From Anniella stebbinsi (lineage: Eukaryota > Chordata > Lepidosauria > Squamata > Anniellidae), in contig JARDYH010000002.1 of assembly GCA_029215795.1 (NCBI GenBank), positions 292,795,973-292,859,972 of the forward strand: a stretch of DNA of 64,000 bases, in the 5' to 3' direction. The notes under the pieces are model-generated. The model searched no databases. It was not told the origin of the DNA and worked only from the letters and a program-made list of their open reading frames with translations. Shown here in pieces: positions 43,870 through 53,445 of the stretch (its first letter is position 1; every line of letters begins with the position of its first letter). Position numbers and translations under genes: made by a program.

Positions 43870-44008
43870 GGCTCTCTTAAACCAGAACAAAAGTTTATTG
43901 CCATATTTTTAAATGCAATGTTGTATATGTGAATGGAGTAGAGATATCCAATATATTTATATAATTGAGACTGGGATAACGCAATGAGCTCTTTCAAGCA
44001 TGAAGGTA

Positions 44009-44195
44009 GGAACATAGAAAGCATTGTACTGAGTCAGACCATTGGTCCATCTAGCCCAGTATTGTCAACACTGACTGGTAGCAGCACTCTAGGGTTTTAG
44101 GCAGGGTTCCCCCCCCCCCTGCCCTATCTTGAGATATCAGGAATTGAACTGGGACCTTCTGCAAGCAAAGCAGATGCTCTACTACTGAGCTAGAA
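44009..44195 (-). repeat. Second tRNA-SINE family, minus strand
   Basis: Reading minus: AGCTCAGTAGTAGAGCATCT (A-box region), GCAGAAGGTCCCAGTTCAAT with a B-box-like AGTTCAATTCC, then CCTAGAGTGCTGCTACCAG. The tail is CTAGATGGACCAATGGTCTG followed by ACTCAGTACAATGC and a TTCTATGTTC end. Same family as 62405. Confidence 0.75.
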
Positions 44196-44637
44196 AACAG
44201 CATGGCTAGTTCTGGTGTGAACAGAACAATTCTACTGTCCAGGTGCATATATTGGATATGTCCCAATGCTCACTGTGTCCCAATGCTTAGTGTAAACAAT
44301 TCCCTAGAGCTTCAAGGCTCATTGCAAAAATATTCAATAATACTGATGCCACCATAAATTAGTCAGAAACAGAGACTACGTGTCAGTAGTGTGAGCTACA
44401 GATGAGTCTCTGGAGGCCACCCCTGTGCCACTGAAGCTACTCAAAAAGTATATATTCATGTTCAGTGCTCATCATGCTTTCAATTGCTTCCAGAGGTTTG
44501 ACTGTTACTGCATATATCTAGATCAGTGAGACCATATATTACTGCATATATCTAGGCCATCAGCGAGACAAAAAAAAAAAGCAAAAATTATACTGCGTAA
44601 GTATAATGGTAAGTGCTCATACTTTTAAAAATCTGCT
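44196..44637. other. Unrecognised DNA
   Basis: No feature is recognised. A local duplication 'actgcatatatctag' occurs at about 44509 and 44540. Confidence 0.35.
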
Positions 44638-44717
44638 TTACAATCCTATACATGTTTGCTCATAAGTAAGTCTCATTGAGTTCAGTGGGACTTATTCCTA
44701 CATAAGTGTACAAAATA
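44638..44717. repeat. Small MITE fragment
   Basis: It starts ACAATCCTATACATG and continues with AAGTAAGTCTCATTGAGTTC and an inverted-looking GGGACTTATTCC. The left end resembles the AATCCTATACATG of 42324, but the right end is eroded. Confidence 0.45.
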
Positions 44718-44730
44718 TATGAGAGCCTTA

Positions 44731-45265
44731 GGTCCATTCTACACCACAGGGTGTAGAGGGAGGGCGATCCTGGAAGTTGTTGCTTCTGGGATCATTGCCC
44801 TAATGCACACCAGAAGTGCGATGACCAGGGCTTCTTCCGGGTTATTGTGCATCGTTTCCACCATTTTTGTTTTTATTTTATCCGAGAAGAGTGCAGGAGC
44901 TCTCCTCCACAAAAAGCATTTTTTTAAAACCATGTGTGATCAGCCCCCCACCCCTCTCCCTGCCCTCCTGGGGGGTGGCAAAACTGGTGTCACCCCCTCC
45001 CCTGATGGGTGGCTCAGTGCCCATGTGTGCTGCCACATTTACTTGTGAGTAAGTGCGGTAGCACCCAGGACAGGTAGCCACATCTTTCGTGGTCTTGGAA
45101 ACTCCCCGGGACTGCAGAAGATTCAGGATTTTCCAGGGATCACTTATCCCTGGCAAATCCTGTGGCTGCCCCCCACCCCACCCCAAGGAGTCCCTGTGCA
45201 TCATTTGGATTCACAGGGACCAGTCAGGGGCCATCCCAGGCCACAAGCCTGGTGTAGAAACAGCC
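44731..45265. mobile_element. Harbinger-like non-autonomous element (535 bp)
   Basis: The termini GGTCCATTCTACACC and GGTGTAGAAACAGCC have TTA on both sides (44728-44730 and 45266-45268). The element is one base shorter than the copy at 40535 and matches it throughout (GGTGTAGAGGGAGGGCGATC; CTGATGGG near the middle). No transposase frame. Confidence 0.8.
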
Positions 45266-45268
45266 TTA

Positions 45269-46575
45269 GTCTCCACAAATCATGTTCATGGTCAGGCCTG
45301 CAACAGGTTTGGTGGGACACTTGGCAGCCCCTGCAGATGGGATCCTTGGTGTTGGTGGCAAAGTAATCCCAGGAGCAGGGGCATCATCAAAGGTGTGAGA
45401 CTTTCATACAGCAAACCCAGATTCACTCAAACTCCCTCCCAGGTAGCAGACACAGAGCTAGCAGAACCAGCAAAACTCCCTTTCCAGGTTGCAGAAACTC
45501 TCTCTCGACCCTTTCCTTACTTTGTGGTTGTCAGATACCAGCTGTAGCAAAAGAGACAGTCTCTAGCCAGTGTGGTGCTGGAGCAATGCTCTGCAAATAA
45601 AGTTCTATTGGGACCCTAGGAATTTGGGAGGGGGAATAAAATGGTGGGCACCACCACCAGCATTTGCTGGCTCAAGGCTCACTTCATTCATTTCTTTTTC
45701 CCCTGCTGCTGCTACTGTTGTTGTCCTGCAACCATAATGTAAGGGGAAAGAAGGAAAGATGAAGAGTGGGGATGGGGCAGTGAGCCCTCTGAAAGACTCA
45801 GGCCATTGGCAAATGGACTGATGGTGCTGGCCTCTGATGCTGGGCCTGTTTATAGTCAAAATGGACTAGAAGGGCATATTGCCTGCCCTCTACCAGCCCT
45901 CCTGCAAATCCCAGCATCAAAATAAATCAAATTTCATATAAAACCTGAAACTGTGGGGCTGTCTTCATGGCGCTGCCTCCCTGTTCAACCCCATGCTTTC
46001 CCTTTCCCAGGATGGTGTCGGGTAATCGCAACGCTGAGGAGTAAGCGCGGGTTTCTGGGTGGCCATCCAGGTCCCAGAGCCACCCCTGCCTTCTTCCTGG
46101 TGGAAGATGACCAATCGCTGGTCGCCTTCCACCAGGCTCCACCCCCAGGTTGACCCCAGGTTGGCCCCAGAGCAATGTTACATGGCAGAAGCACCATGTT
46201 GACGCAGCATTGCGGGGAAGCCCAGTGGTGGTTGCAAACCTGTGCTTGCGTCGTCTAACTGACACGGCGCAGATCCACAGCCACTGTGGGGCTTTCCCCA
46301 CGTATAGACTGCCACTGGAAGTGACAGCCATGTTTTTCTCCAGTTCATTGTATTCTTATAGAGATTTTGCTTCAGTGAGAGTTAAGAGAAAAACTTTGTT
46401 GTCTGACATTTGATCTGTTTGTTACTTTGCAAAATGTCAGATTGTTTTAGAGAGAAACAAGGGAAAGAAGTAGTTTAAAAAACCAAGAAATCCAATCCAA
46501 AACCTTTACTTCCTTTGTGCTGGAAAAGCTGAAGAGGGAACCTTTAACCCAATTTGCAAAATGGCTAATCCATCA
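45269..46575. other. Unrecognised DNA, partly GC-rich
   Basis: The GC-rich part 45950-46320 has inverted 'gtggggct' words near both ends (45953 and 46285) and may be an old DNA transposon. Its frames show no domain. The rest is unrecognised. Confidence 0.35.
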
Positions 46576-46576
46576 T

Positions 46577-46578
<2 letters not shown>

Positions 46579-46613
<35 letters not shown>
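46579..46613. repeat. (TC)n microsatellite
   Basis: About 17 TC units. Confidence 0.95.
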
Positions 46614-46617
<4 letters not shown>

Positions 46618-46950
46618 TTAATTTCCAACTGAGTGAAAGTGCAATCTACTAGGAAGGTACATGGCTATGGGCTCTTCATCAAATAAGCCTTGTTCACACT
46701 ATTGGCAGAAGTAAACATTCAAATTCATACATGAGGAAACCACAGGTAACACAAACTGTATCGGTTAAAAAGTGGGTGGTTCTGTGTCACACATATGAGT
46801 TGTAGTGGGGTAAGAAGTCTCCCTCCACCCCTTGGGTCAACATTGTGGTAGAATATCAATAATTAAAAACATCATCTTTTTGTTCCAGGTCACCAGCATA
46901 AGGATGCCTTTTGTTCAAGTATGGTTCTAAAATAATCTCCTATATAACGA

Positions 46951-47190
46951 CCCTGTTCAGATGAAACGCTAAGCCAAGGTAGTTAAGCATTTTGAGCTAA
47001 ACATTATGGCTTAGCATGTCATGAGAACCATGACATAGCGTGCCATGTGAGCCATTCCTAACCATGGTGGCTACATAACCGCGGTTTAAACACACTCACC
47101 TATCATTTGCTGCAGAAAGATTTGCAGCCTAACCATGGCTTAGGAAATGACGGTGCAATGGTTTGTCACCCTGTAATATATGTTTGGCCA
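46951..47190. repeat. Possible foldback repeat with 'aaccatgg' words
   Basis: It begins CCCTGTTCAGATGAAACGCT and contains repeated AACCATGG and TTAGCATG words shared with 55703-56041 and 63166-63331. No clear right end is seen. Confidence 0.4.
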
Positions 47191-47276
47191 AGCTGTTCAT
47201 CCACAGTTTTTTTGTGGTCTCCAGAGTAGAAGCAGTTTCCTATCTACTTTACTCATTCCAAAAGTAGCTTCCACTG

Positions 47277-47700
47277 AGTCTCAATTATTTAAATATATTG
47301 GATATCTCTCTACTCCATTCACATAGACAACACTGCATTTTAAGACATGACAATAAACTTTTGTTCTAGTTTAAGAGAGAATAATAATAAATAATAACAA
47401 ATCATAAAATATAACAGTGTAACAACAGATTTATGTAGGAAATGTCATCAGTTCCAAGAAACAATAGTCCATGTGACAGGAGGATGTAAAATTCTGGCAG
47501 GAATGGACTATACAGACAGACAAAATACAGCTGCAAAAATAATTCACCATCAAATTCAACCTTATGAAACAACCTACACCATACTATATATACTCACCCA
47601 AAACAATCTTTGAAAATGCAGATCATAAAATATACTGGGACATAGCAATTCATATGGACAAGATAATACCTTGCAACTGACCATATATGTCCATCTAGAA
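47277..47700 (+). mobile_element. R4-like element, second copy, inverted and internally deleted
   Basis: From AGTCTCAATTAT it follows the 5' module of the copy at 43028-43975 in opposite orientation (GGATATCTCTCTACTCCATT; ATAAACTTTTGTTCTAG). It then passes through AATAATAATAAATAATAAC into the zinc-finger coding part (GATTTATGTAGGAAATGTCA...). Most of the endonuclease domain is missing. Homology resumes at TCCATCTAGAAAAACTGCC and stops at GAAAGAGAT, the same 3' end as the first copy. Confidence 0.6.
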
Positions 47701-48660
47701 AAACTGCCACGAGCAAGAAAGAGATACATAAAAATACAGAGAATTGCAAGCCTTGAATGGCAAGTTGAATTCCATTGGATGCTTGTTTTGCTTAAATTCT
47801 CTGCTGCTGAAGACACTTGAAACCTGAACGTTGCACTTAACTATATGATTTGGGGGAGAATAAAATGTTAAGTTCCATTAAAAATACTTTTGGCAATATA
47901 CAAGTTGCTTGTCTTGGAACACCTTGAAGTTCTTTGACTGGCTCCAGGATTCTCCATTTATCTAGGGCATTTATGGAGTTGTGTGAATTTACATGCAATG
48001 AACTTCAACCCTAGCCAAATGTGGGTTGGATTTGGTTCGGTACTTTGCACAAATGTAAACCTCAGCCTGGCCTGGAACAAAGTTTATAGGCTTATGCTGA
48101 ATCTACAAGTTTGCGCAACCTTCACTGGTGTGCCAATTCTTACAAACCTGCATTCCCAACAAGCCCCAGAAATTTCTCAACATCACTTGGAGATTTCAAA
48201 ACCAATAGCCTAAAGTTTCTGGCTGGATCTTTATTTCCTGACGCTTGTAGTTGTTCTTAGTTTTTGAGTGGCTGTTGGGTGGTTATTTTGAGAGAGCATT
48301 TCAAGGGCATACTTTAGGCCATCCAGTCTCATCAAGTTTATTGGGGGACTTTATTTCCCTGGTACTATGAGATACATCAACTCCTTAACAGGAATACACA
48401 TGAATTGTCATAGCAATCATCTTCACCAGCCATTTGAATCCAGCAAGTGCAGGAGAATTGGAAACTCAATAGAAGATAAGGCAAGGTCCAAGTTATGTTA
48501 TACAGCCTTTTGGCTCTTTCAAGGATTCATTTGGCAGCAATTGTGAATTACTTTATTGCATGCCCAGCCAAGAATAGGAGATGAGCATATCCAGCCTTTG
48601 ATGCTCCCTTCAAACTTGATCATAAGACCCATGAGCTTCTCTGTCTTCTTGTTCTTCCAC
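47701..48660. other. Unrecognised DNA
   Basis: No feature is recognised. Confidence 0.35.
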
Positions 48661-49320
48661 AGCAGAAATGGGAAACTAAGGCCCTAGGACCACATGCAGC
48701 CCCTTGCCTAATTTCATGTGGCCCTCAGCCTTACTTCAAAAGTCCATTGCATGGGATCAATTCAGACTTCTAGCAAGAACGAGCTTCTGTGGTAGCCTGC
48801 TGGGTGGGAAGAAAGAGGGAGAGAGAAAAAAGGAGGTGGCAGGAGGAGAAAGAGAAGAGGGCTGACCTACCCACTTTTGGGTTTGGACCTATCCAATTGC
48901 GGCCTCCAACAGATTCCCCATGAAGCAATGCAGCCTTTGACAGAAAAAAAAATGTCCACCCTTAGGGCCGGCCCAAGAAATTTTGCTACCTGAGGAGAAG
49001 GACAAGATGGTGCCCCCTCCCATTCCATGTACAAATCCTGTCTGGACAGGCAGATTAATTTGTCTTCAACATGATTTATTTATTTATTTTTATTTACAAT
49101 ATTTGTACACCACTCCACATCCAAAAGATTTCAGAGCGGTGAACAACAGCTAGGATAATAATGATGAGGCAATGTCCTCCACTGAAACTGAAGGCTTCAA
49201 GCTAACTGAAGGTGCACAGAATAGGGTGCAAGGCCCACTGCTCTCTCCTTGAACACCTTGCCTGGGGCAACTGCCTTACCCTGCCTAACGGTAGGGCCGA
49301 CCTTGCCGGCCCCTGCTCCA
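48661..49320. repeat. Two adjacent old DNA-transposon remnants
   Basis: 48661-48963 runs from CAGAAATGGGAAACTAAGGC to ATGTCCACCCTTA, hAT-like ends. 48964-49320 begins AGGGCCGGCCCAAGAA and ends near GGTAGGGCCGACCTTGCCGG; its last part resembles 1425-1470. At 49077-49150 the TTTATTTATTT...CAGAGCGGTG stretch resembles a minus-strand LINE 3' end. Confidence 0.35.
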
Positions 49321-50099
49321 CACCATTGTTACATATTAGTGCCATCCAGTGAACTGACTGAAGAGAAGTACTGAGGGAAACCTCCTCTGAAAAGTGCCTT
49401 CCTGCCAAAATTAGATGCTGACCAGAGCCTTAAATCCTTGGGTTGTTTTTTCCTGGATTTCTCTTTTTCTTTCCACCCCTTCTAAAAGTGGTGCAGTAAT
49501 GCCACCAAAAGAATACTTTGCTGTAGAAGCACCCATGCTCAGCATAGGCTGGGGAAGTCATTTCCCTCTCAAAGTCGTTTGAAAAGCATTATGCCACCTC
49601 TAAAATAGATGATGTTATATAGTCATATTGTGCTCCCCCCCCCCACAATATTTTGCCACGTAAAGGCGTATAATGTAGAACACTGTAAAAAGGCAATAAA
49701 ACCCCAGGCTTAACACTGTCAAAGCCTGCTGCAGAATATCTTTAGCCTTTCCATTTTTGATATCTTTGTTGCAGCTTGGGTAAGTGGCGGAAGTTTAATC
49801 AGATTCGTTAAACATGCCTTTAAAATGTATAAAAAAGCTTTCTGGATTTAAACCGAGACAGCAACCATGGCTTCTGCAGCTTGTCACGAAAGGTGAAGCC
49901 ATGGTTTCCTTATAGCCCTGTGTAAAAAGATACCCCCAAGAACATGAGATTAATTGCTTCCTTTAGCTGGTCATTCAACAGACGCTTGCCATTGCATCAG
50001 AAATTGCCATTGGAAGAGGTCAAAAGTAAGCCATTCCACTCTAGTTTGCCCTCCAGAAAAAGCTGGCCATTTTTCAGATATCATTATTTGAAGTATACT
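49321..50099. other. Unrecognised DNA
   Basis: No repeat or gene is recognised. A C-run lies at 49636-49644. Confidence 0.35.
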
Positions 50100-50418
50100 T
50101 TCCAGTGTGTCTACACCAGCCATTTATTGCAGGATTGTATTGCAGTCATCGCTAAAGGGCCACATGACATTCATCTGCTGCCATAGTGATCTCGGGTCCA
50201 CCTCTCAGTTATTCAGGAATATCGCTGACTGCTTTTGTCACAGGTTTTTTTGGCTTTCATGTTACAACCCTGAAGTCCGCGGCTGGTGTAGCCCCCCCTT
50301 CGCGAAGCTGTTGCTGTTTGGTGGAAGTTCCCAGCTCAGCGAACACCCAACCAGCTGCCAGGGGCATGTCCAGTGTTTTCAGAGGTATGTGGGAGTGGAC
50401 CCGGCTGACATTTTTGCC

Positions 50419-50464
50419 ACATGTTTTTGATGTGGCAAAAATGTTTGCCACATCAAAAACATGT
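50419..50464. repeat. Perfect 21-bp inverted repeat, 4-base loop
   Basis: Arms 50419-50439 and 50444-50464 are exact reverse complements around AATG. The core words are GTTTTTGATGTGGC and GCCACATCAAAAAC. It lies in the middle of the Harbinger-like element. Confidence 0.85.
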
Positions 50465-50809
50465 TTTTGGTGCTGAGAGTGCGTATTTTTTTTAACACAA
50501 ACATATCTATGCGCAGCATCGCATATTCAACGGACTTTCTATCCACCCAATGTGTAGCTATGATTTTGCGTTTGCGCACATCCCTCATAACTCATAAAAA
50601 AGCCAGCCCTATAGCCACATCATCTGCATTGCCTTGCTCACTTCTGCTGATCCAAATGCGGAAGCGCCATCATGGGGTACATGTCCTCCTGCAACGGCAC
50701 TCCTGTCATTGTGGGAAACTTCACTCATGTGTGCCCCCTGAGTGCCGATTGCAGAAGTGGGAAACCTTGCAATCACCTCCCCTTGCAAAAAGGTTGTCGG
50801 TGTAGAAAG

Positions 50810-51895
50810 TAGGGATGTGCACTGGATCGGACCCAATCCACGATCCGAGTCCGGTCCAGTGGGAAATCGGATAAATTATCCGATTTCCGATCTGACAGCT
50901 GGATCGGCCGATCCAATCCGAACCGGTCCGAAAAGGCTCCGAACCGGTTCGGCGGATCGGCGGATTGGCGGGCGCCCACTGGCGCCCACTGCCGCTTCCA
51001 TTGGTGGGCGCCAGCGGGCGCCCGCCAATGAAAGTGGACAGCAGGGGGGGAGGAGGGGGCGGGAGGAGGGGGGCCCTTACCTTTCCGGCCCGTCCGCTCC
51101 CGTCCGGCGCCGGTGGCTACTACCAGCGGGCTCCCAGCCTGCTCCAGGGTGGCGTGCCGGATGATGTCATCACCCGGCGCGCTACTCTAGAGCAGGCCGC
51201 GGAGCCCGCTGGTAGTAGCCGCCGGCGCCGGACGGGAGCGGACGGGCCGGGAAGGTAAGCAGGGGGCGTGCGGAGGGGAGGAGGGGGCGCACGGAGGGAA
51301 GGAGGGGGGCCCTTACCTTCCCGGCCTGTCTGCTCCCGTCCGGCGCCGGCGGCTACTACCAGCGGGCTCCGCGGCCTACTCCAGGGTGGCGCGCCGGGTG
51401 ATGTCATCACCCGGCGCGCTACTCTAGAGCAGGCCGTGGAGCCCGCTGGTAGTAGCCGCCGGCGCCGGACGGGAGCGGACGGGCCGGGAAGGTAAGCAGT
51501 GGCGGGGAAGGGGGCTTACCCCCCCAGAGCCGTCCGCTTCTATCCGCGGGCGCCCGCGGGCGCCTGCGAATGGAAGCGGACGGCCCCAGGGTGGGGAGGG
51601 AGCGCGGGGGAGGGGGCTTACCTGCCGGGGCCGTCCACAGCGGACGGCCCCGGGGGGGGAGGGAGTTAGGTCCACCCTAACCCACCCACCGCCATTTTTT
51701 CCTCATAGACTTGCATTGCAATGCAAGTCTATGGGGGAAAAAATGGCGGCCAATCCAAAAATTTATGATTTTTGGATCGGGATCGGACTCGATCCGGTCC
51801 GGGGGGCCTCCGATTTTGTCCGAACCGATCCATGACAAAATTGGAGGTCCCGATCCGGGTCTCGATCCGATCCGGGGGGTCCATGCACACCCCTA
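50810..51895. mobile_element. hAT element built from hairpin units (1,086 bp)
   Basis: Ends TAGGGATGTGCACTGGATCG and ATGCACACCCCTA have a perfect 8-bp duplication GTAGAAAG (50802-50809 and 51896-51903). Subterminal GGATCGG words are many. The interior has two GC-rich hairpin units (about 51068-51500) of the same sequence class as 36138-37186. Their arms surround GGTGATGTCATCACC and they are edged with CTTACCTTTCC or CTTACCTTCCC and GGAAGGTAAGC. Inserted in the element at 50100. Confidence 0.88.
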
Positions 51896-51952
51896 GTAGA
51901 AAGGGCCTTAGTCATTTTTAAACAAAACAAAACAATTAAAGGTATCTTCTGA

Positions 51953-52358
51953 CTAGGGGTGGATGAATCTATCAGTTTCAATTTTTCTTCTTTTCTCGTT
52001 TTTCCAGTCTTAAGTTTGGTTCCTCCAAAACTTTGAGAATTTGTGTTTTTTAAAGTTTGGATATAAATTCATACACATTTTAGTGTGCATTTCTCTTAAT
52101 ACATGCATTTTGGCTAATATGCACTTCCCCTGGCCTTGCAAAAATTTTCTAATATAATCAATGTCTCAATGGTACTTTCACTAAGATATGCAAGTGAATG
52201 TTACCCTAATATATGCTTGTTTGCATGCATACTTTAATTGGAGAATTGCACTATAAAATTCTGAAAAGTGCGAATTTCGGAGCATAATTGAGTTTGGGTT
52301 TGCGACATGAGGTAATTTCATATTAAAATGCAAATTACAAAATTCATGCCCCATCCCT
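51953..52358. repeat. Possible hAT-type remnant
   Basis: It begins TAGGGGTGGATGAATC and ends ATTCATGCCCCATCCCTG, roughly inverted. The interior has AT-rich 'aatatgcacttcc / catgcatac' words like 16600-16770. No clear 8-bp duplication. Confidence 0.4.
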
Positions 52359-53408
52359 GCATGCCTGGTTACATTGGAGACCCTTGCCTGCTGAGCGCAA
52401 AGATTTGCATAGGGGCCTGTAAGAATATTCAGGTGAATGAGCCGACACAACTCCCATGATCACAGGCCCTGCCTTATCAGAGATCCTGATTGTGGGAGCA
52501 GTGTAAGTGCCTTCAGCTGAATGCACTTACAAGCACCTATGCAAACACTCATGCTCAATGTGCAAAGGTCTCTGAGGTAGCCAGATGCCAAGGGATCCCT
52601 CTTTAGCCCTATGCGTGGTGCAGGTGAGTGTCTGCATAGGGCTTGAATCAGACTATCAATGTTACTAGTCATGATGTCTAGTATCAGGGGCAGCATGCTC
52701 CTACTTCTCATGTTCAGAGGGAATATGGGTGCTTATATAGCCACAACAGCAGCATCTACATACAAGAAGGAGGTATCAGCAGTCTCTTACTGTTGGGGAA
52801 AAATGGAAAACTACATGGGAAAGAAATGGAATGGAGTATTAGGGAGGATATGACTGAGTGGCTGGGATAGTGAGCAGGAGTGCTTAACACTGCAACATTT
52901 TGTTGCAGGTCCCACTTGTGATTTTTTTAAATAAAGGAAATGAAATGCTGCGTATAGTGCAACAGTATCCTTTAGGAACATGGGGTGTTGCCCAAAGCAC
53001 TGTGTGGAAACAGATCCCAAAAACCTTGTTGAGGTCCAGAGAAATCCTTGTATGCTTATAAAGTGTATCTGTATGGGCAAAAAGATTGCCCAATTTTTAC
53101 CACCCGTGGTAGCCTCTCCAGAACTATGGGGTGTTTCTGCAGAGGGACCCTTACAGTCATAGGGGATTTTGATAGGTGTGTGTGTGGGGGGGGGGGTGTC
53201 CAGGAAGAGGGCAGATGGGGAAGTTGAAAGATAGTGCTGTCCTGAATCCCCCCCACCTATTTTCAGGATGTTTTCCCTCTTCCTGCGAAAGAGGCATTGT
53301 TTTTTCTGCCTCTTTCACAGGGAAGAGGATTTTTTCCCCTTGAACAGGGGGACAGAATTTCCAAACATATTGTTAAGTTTGGGAGGTGGCTAGGGGGTCT
53401 TTGTATAT
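52359..53408. other. Unrecognised DNA
   Basis: No repeat or gene is recognised. G/C runs occur at 53186-53195 and 53250. Confidence 0.35.
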
Positions 53409-53445
53409 TATTATTATTATTAATAATAATAATAATAATATTACT
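53409..53445. repeat. (ATT)n/(AAT)n palindromic microsatellite
   Basis: An ATT tract is followed directly by an AAT tract, so the array can fold on itself. Confidence 0.9.

Larger units (their letters stand above)
43028..43975 (-). mobile_element. R4-like LINE 3' part, 5' module plus C-terminal domain
   Basis: On the minus strand: a 100-base 5' module (43975-43870), an (AAT)n tract (43869-43838), then R4-type coding remnants. 43820-43640 reads as TDLCRKCHQFQETIVHVTGGC, a CCHC zinc-finger type. 43624-43277 carries NRPDITVID...YFIDIAIP, with P25/D26 and D41 of the frame fitting a PD-(D/E)XK restriction-like endonuclease. The order zinc finger then endonuclease is that of R4/Dong elements. The 3' end is near 43030. 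A MITE interrupts it at 43137-43276, and other frame breaks exist. Confidence 0.6.
50100..51907. mobile_element. Harbinger-like element split by a hAT element
   Basis: The left part (50100-50809) starts TGTGTCTACACCAGCCATTT. The right remnant (51904-51907 plus the shared GTAGAAAG) restores GGTGTAGAAAG...GGGCC followed by TTA, the terminus of the family at 40535. The left terminal GGCC is decayed. At 50419-50464 it holds a perfect 21-base inverted repeat. Confidence 0.65.

Noticed and set aside
44009..44195. A tRNA gene on the minus strand
   Set aside because: It has A- and B-box words but no cloverleaf is completed, and a tRNA-unrelated body and LINE-like tail follow. It is a SINE.
45950..46331. 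GC-rich frames on both strands (up to 134 residues)
   Set aside because: There is no domain; inverted words near the edges suggest an old DNA transposon instead.
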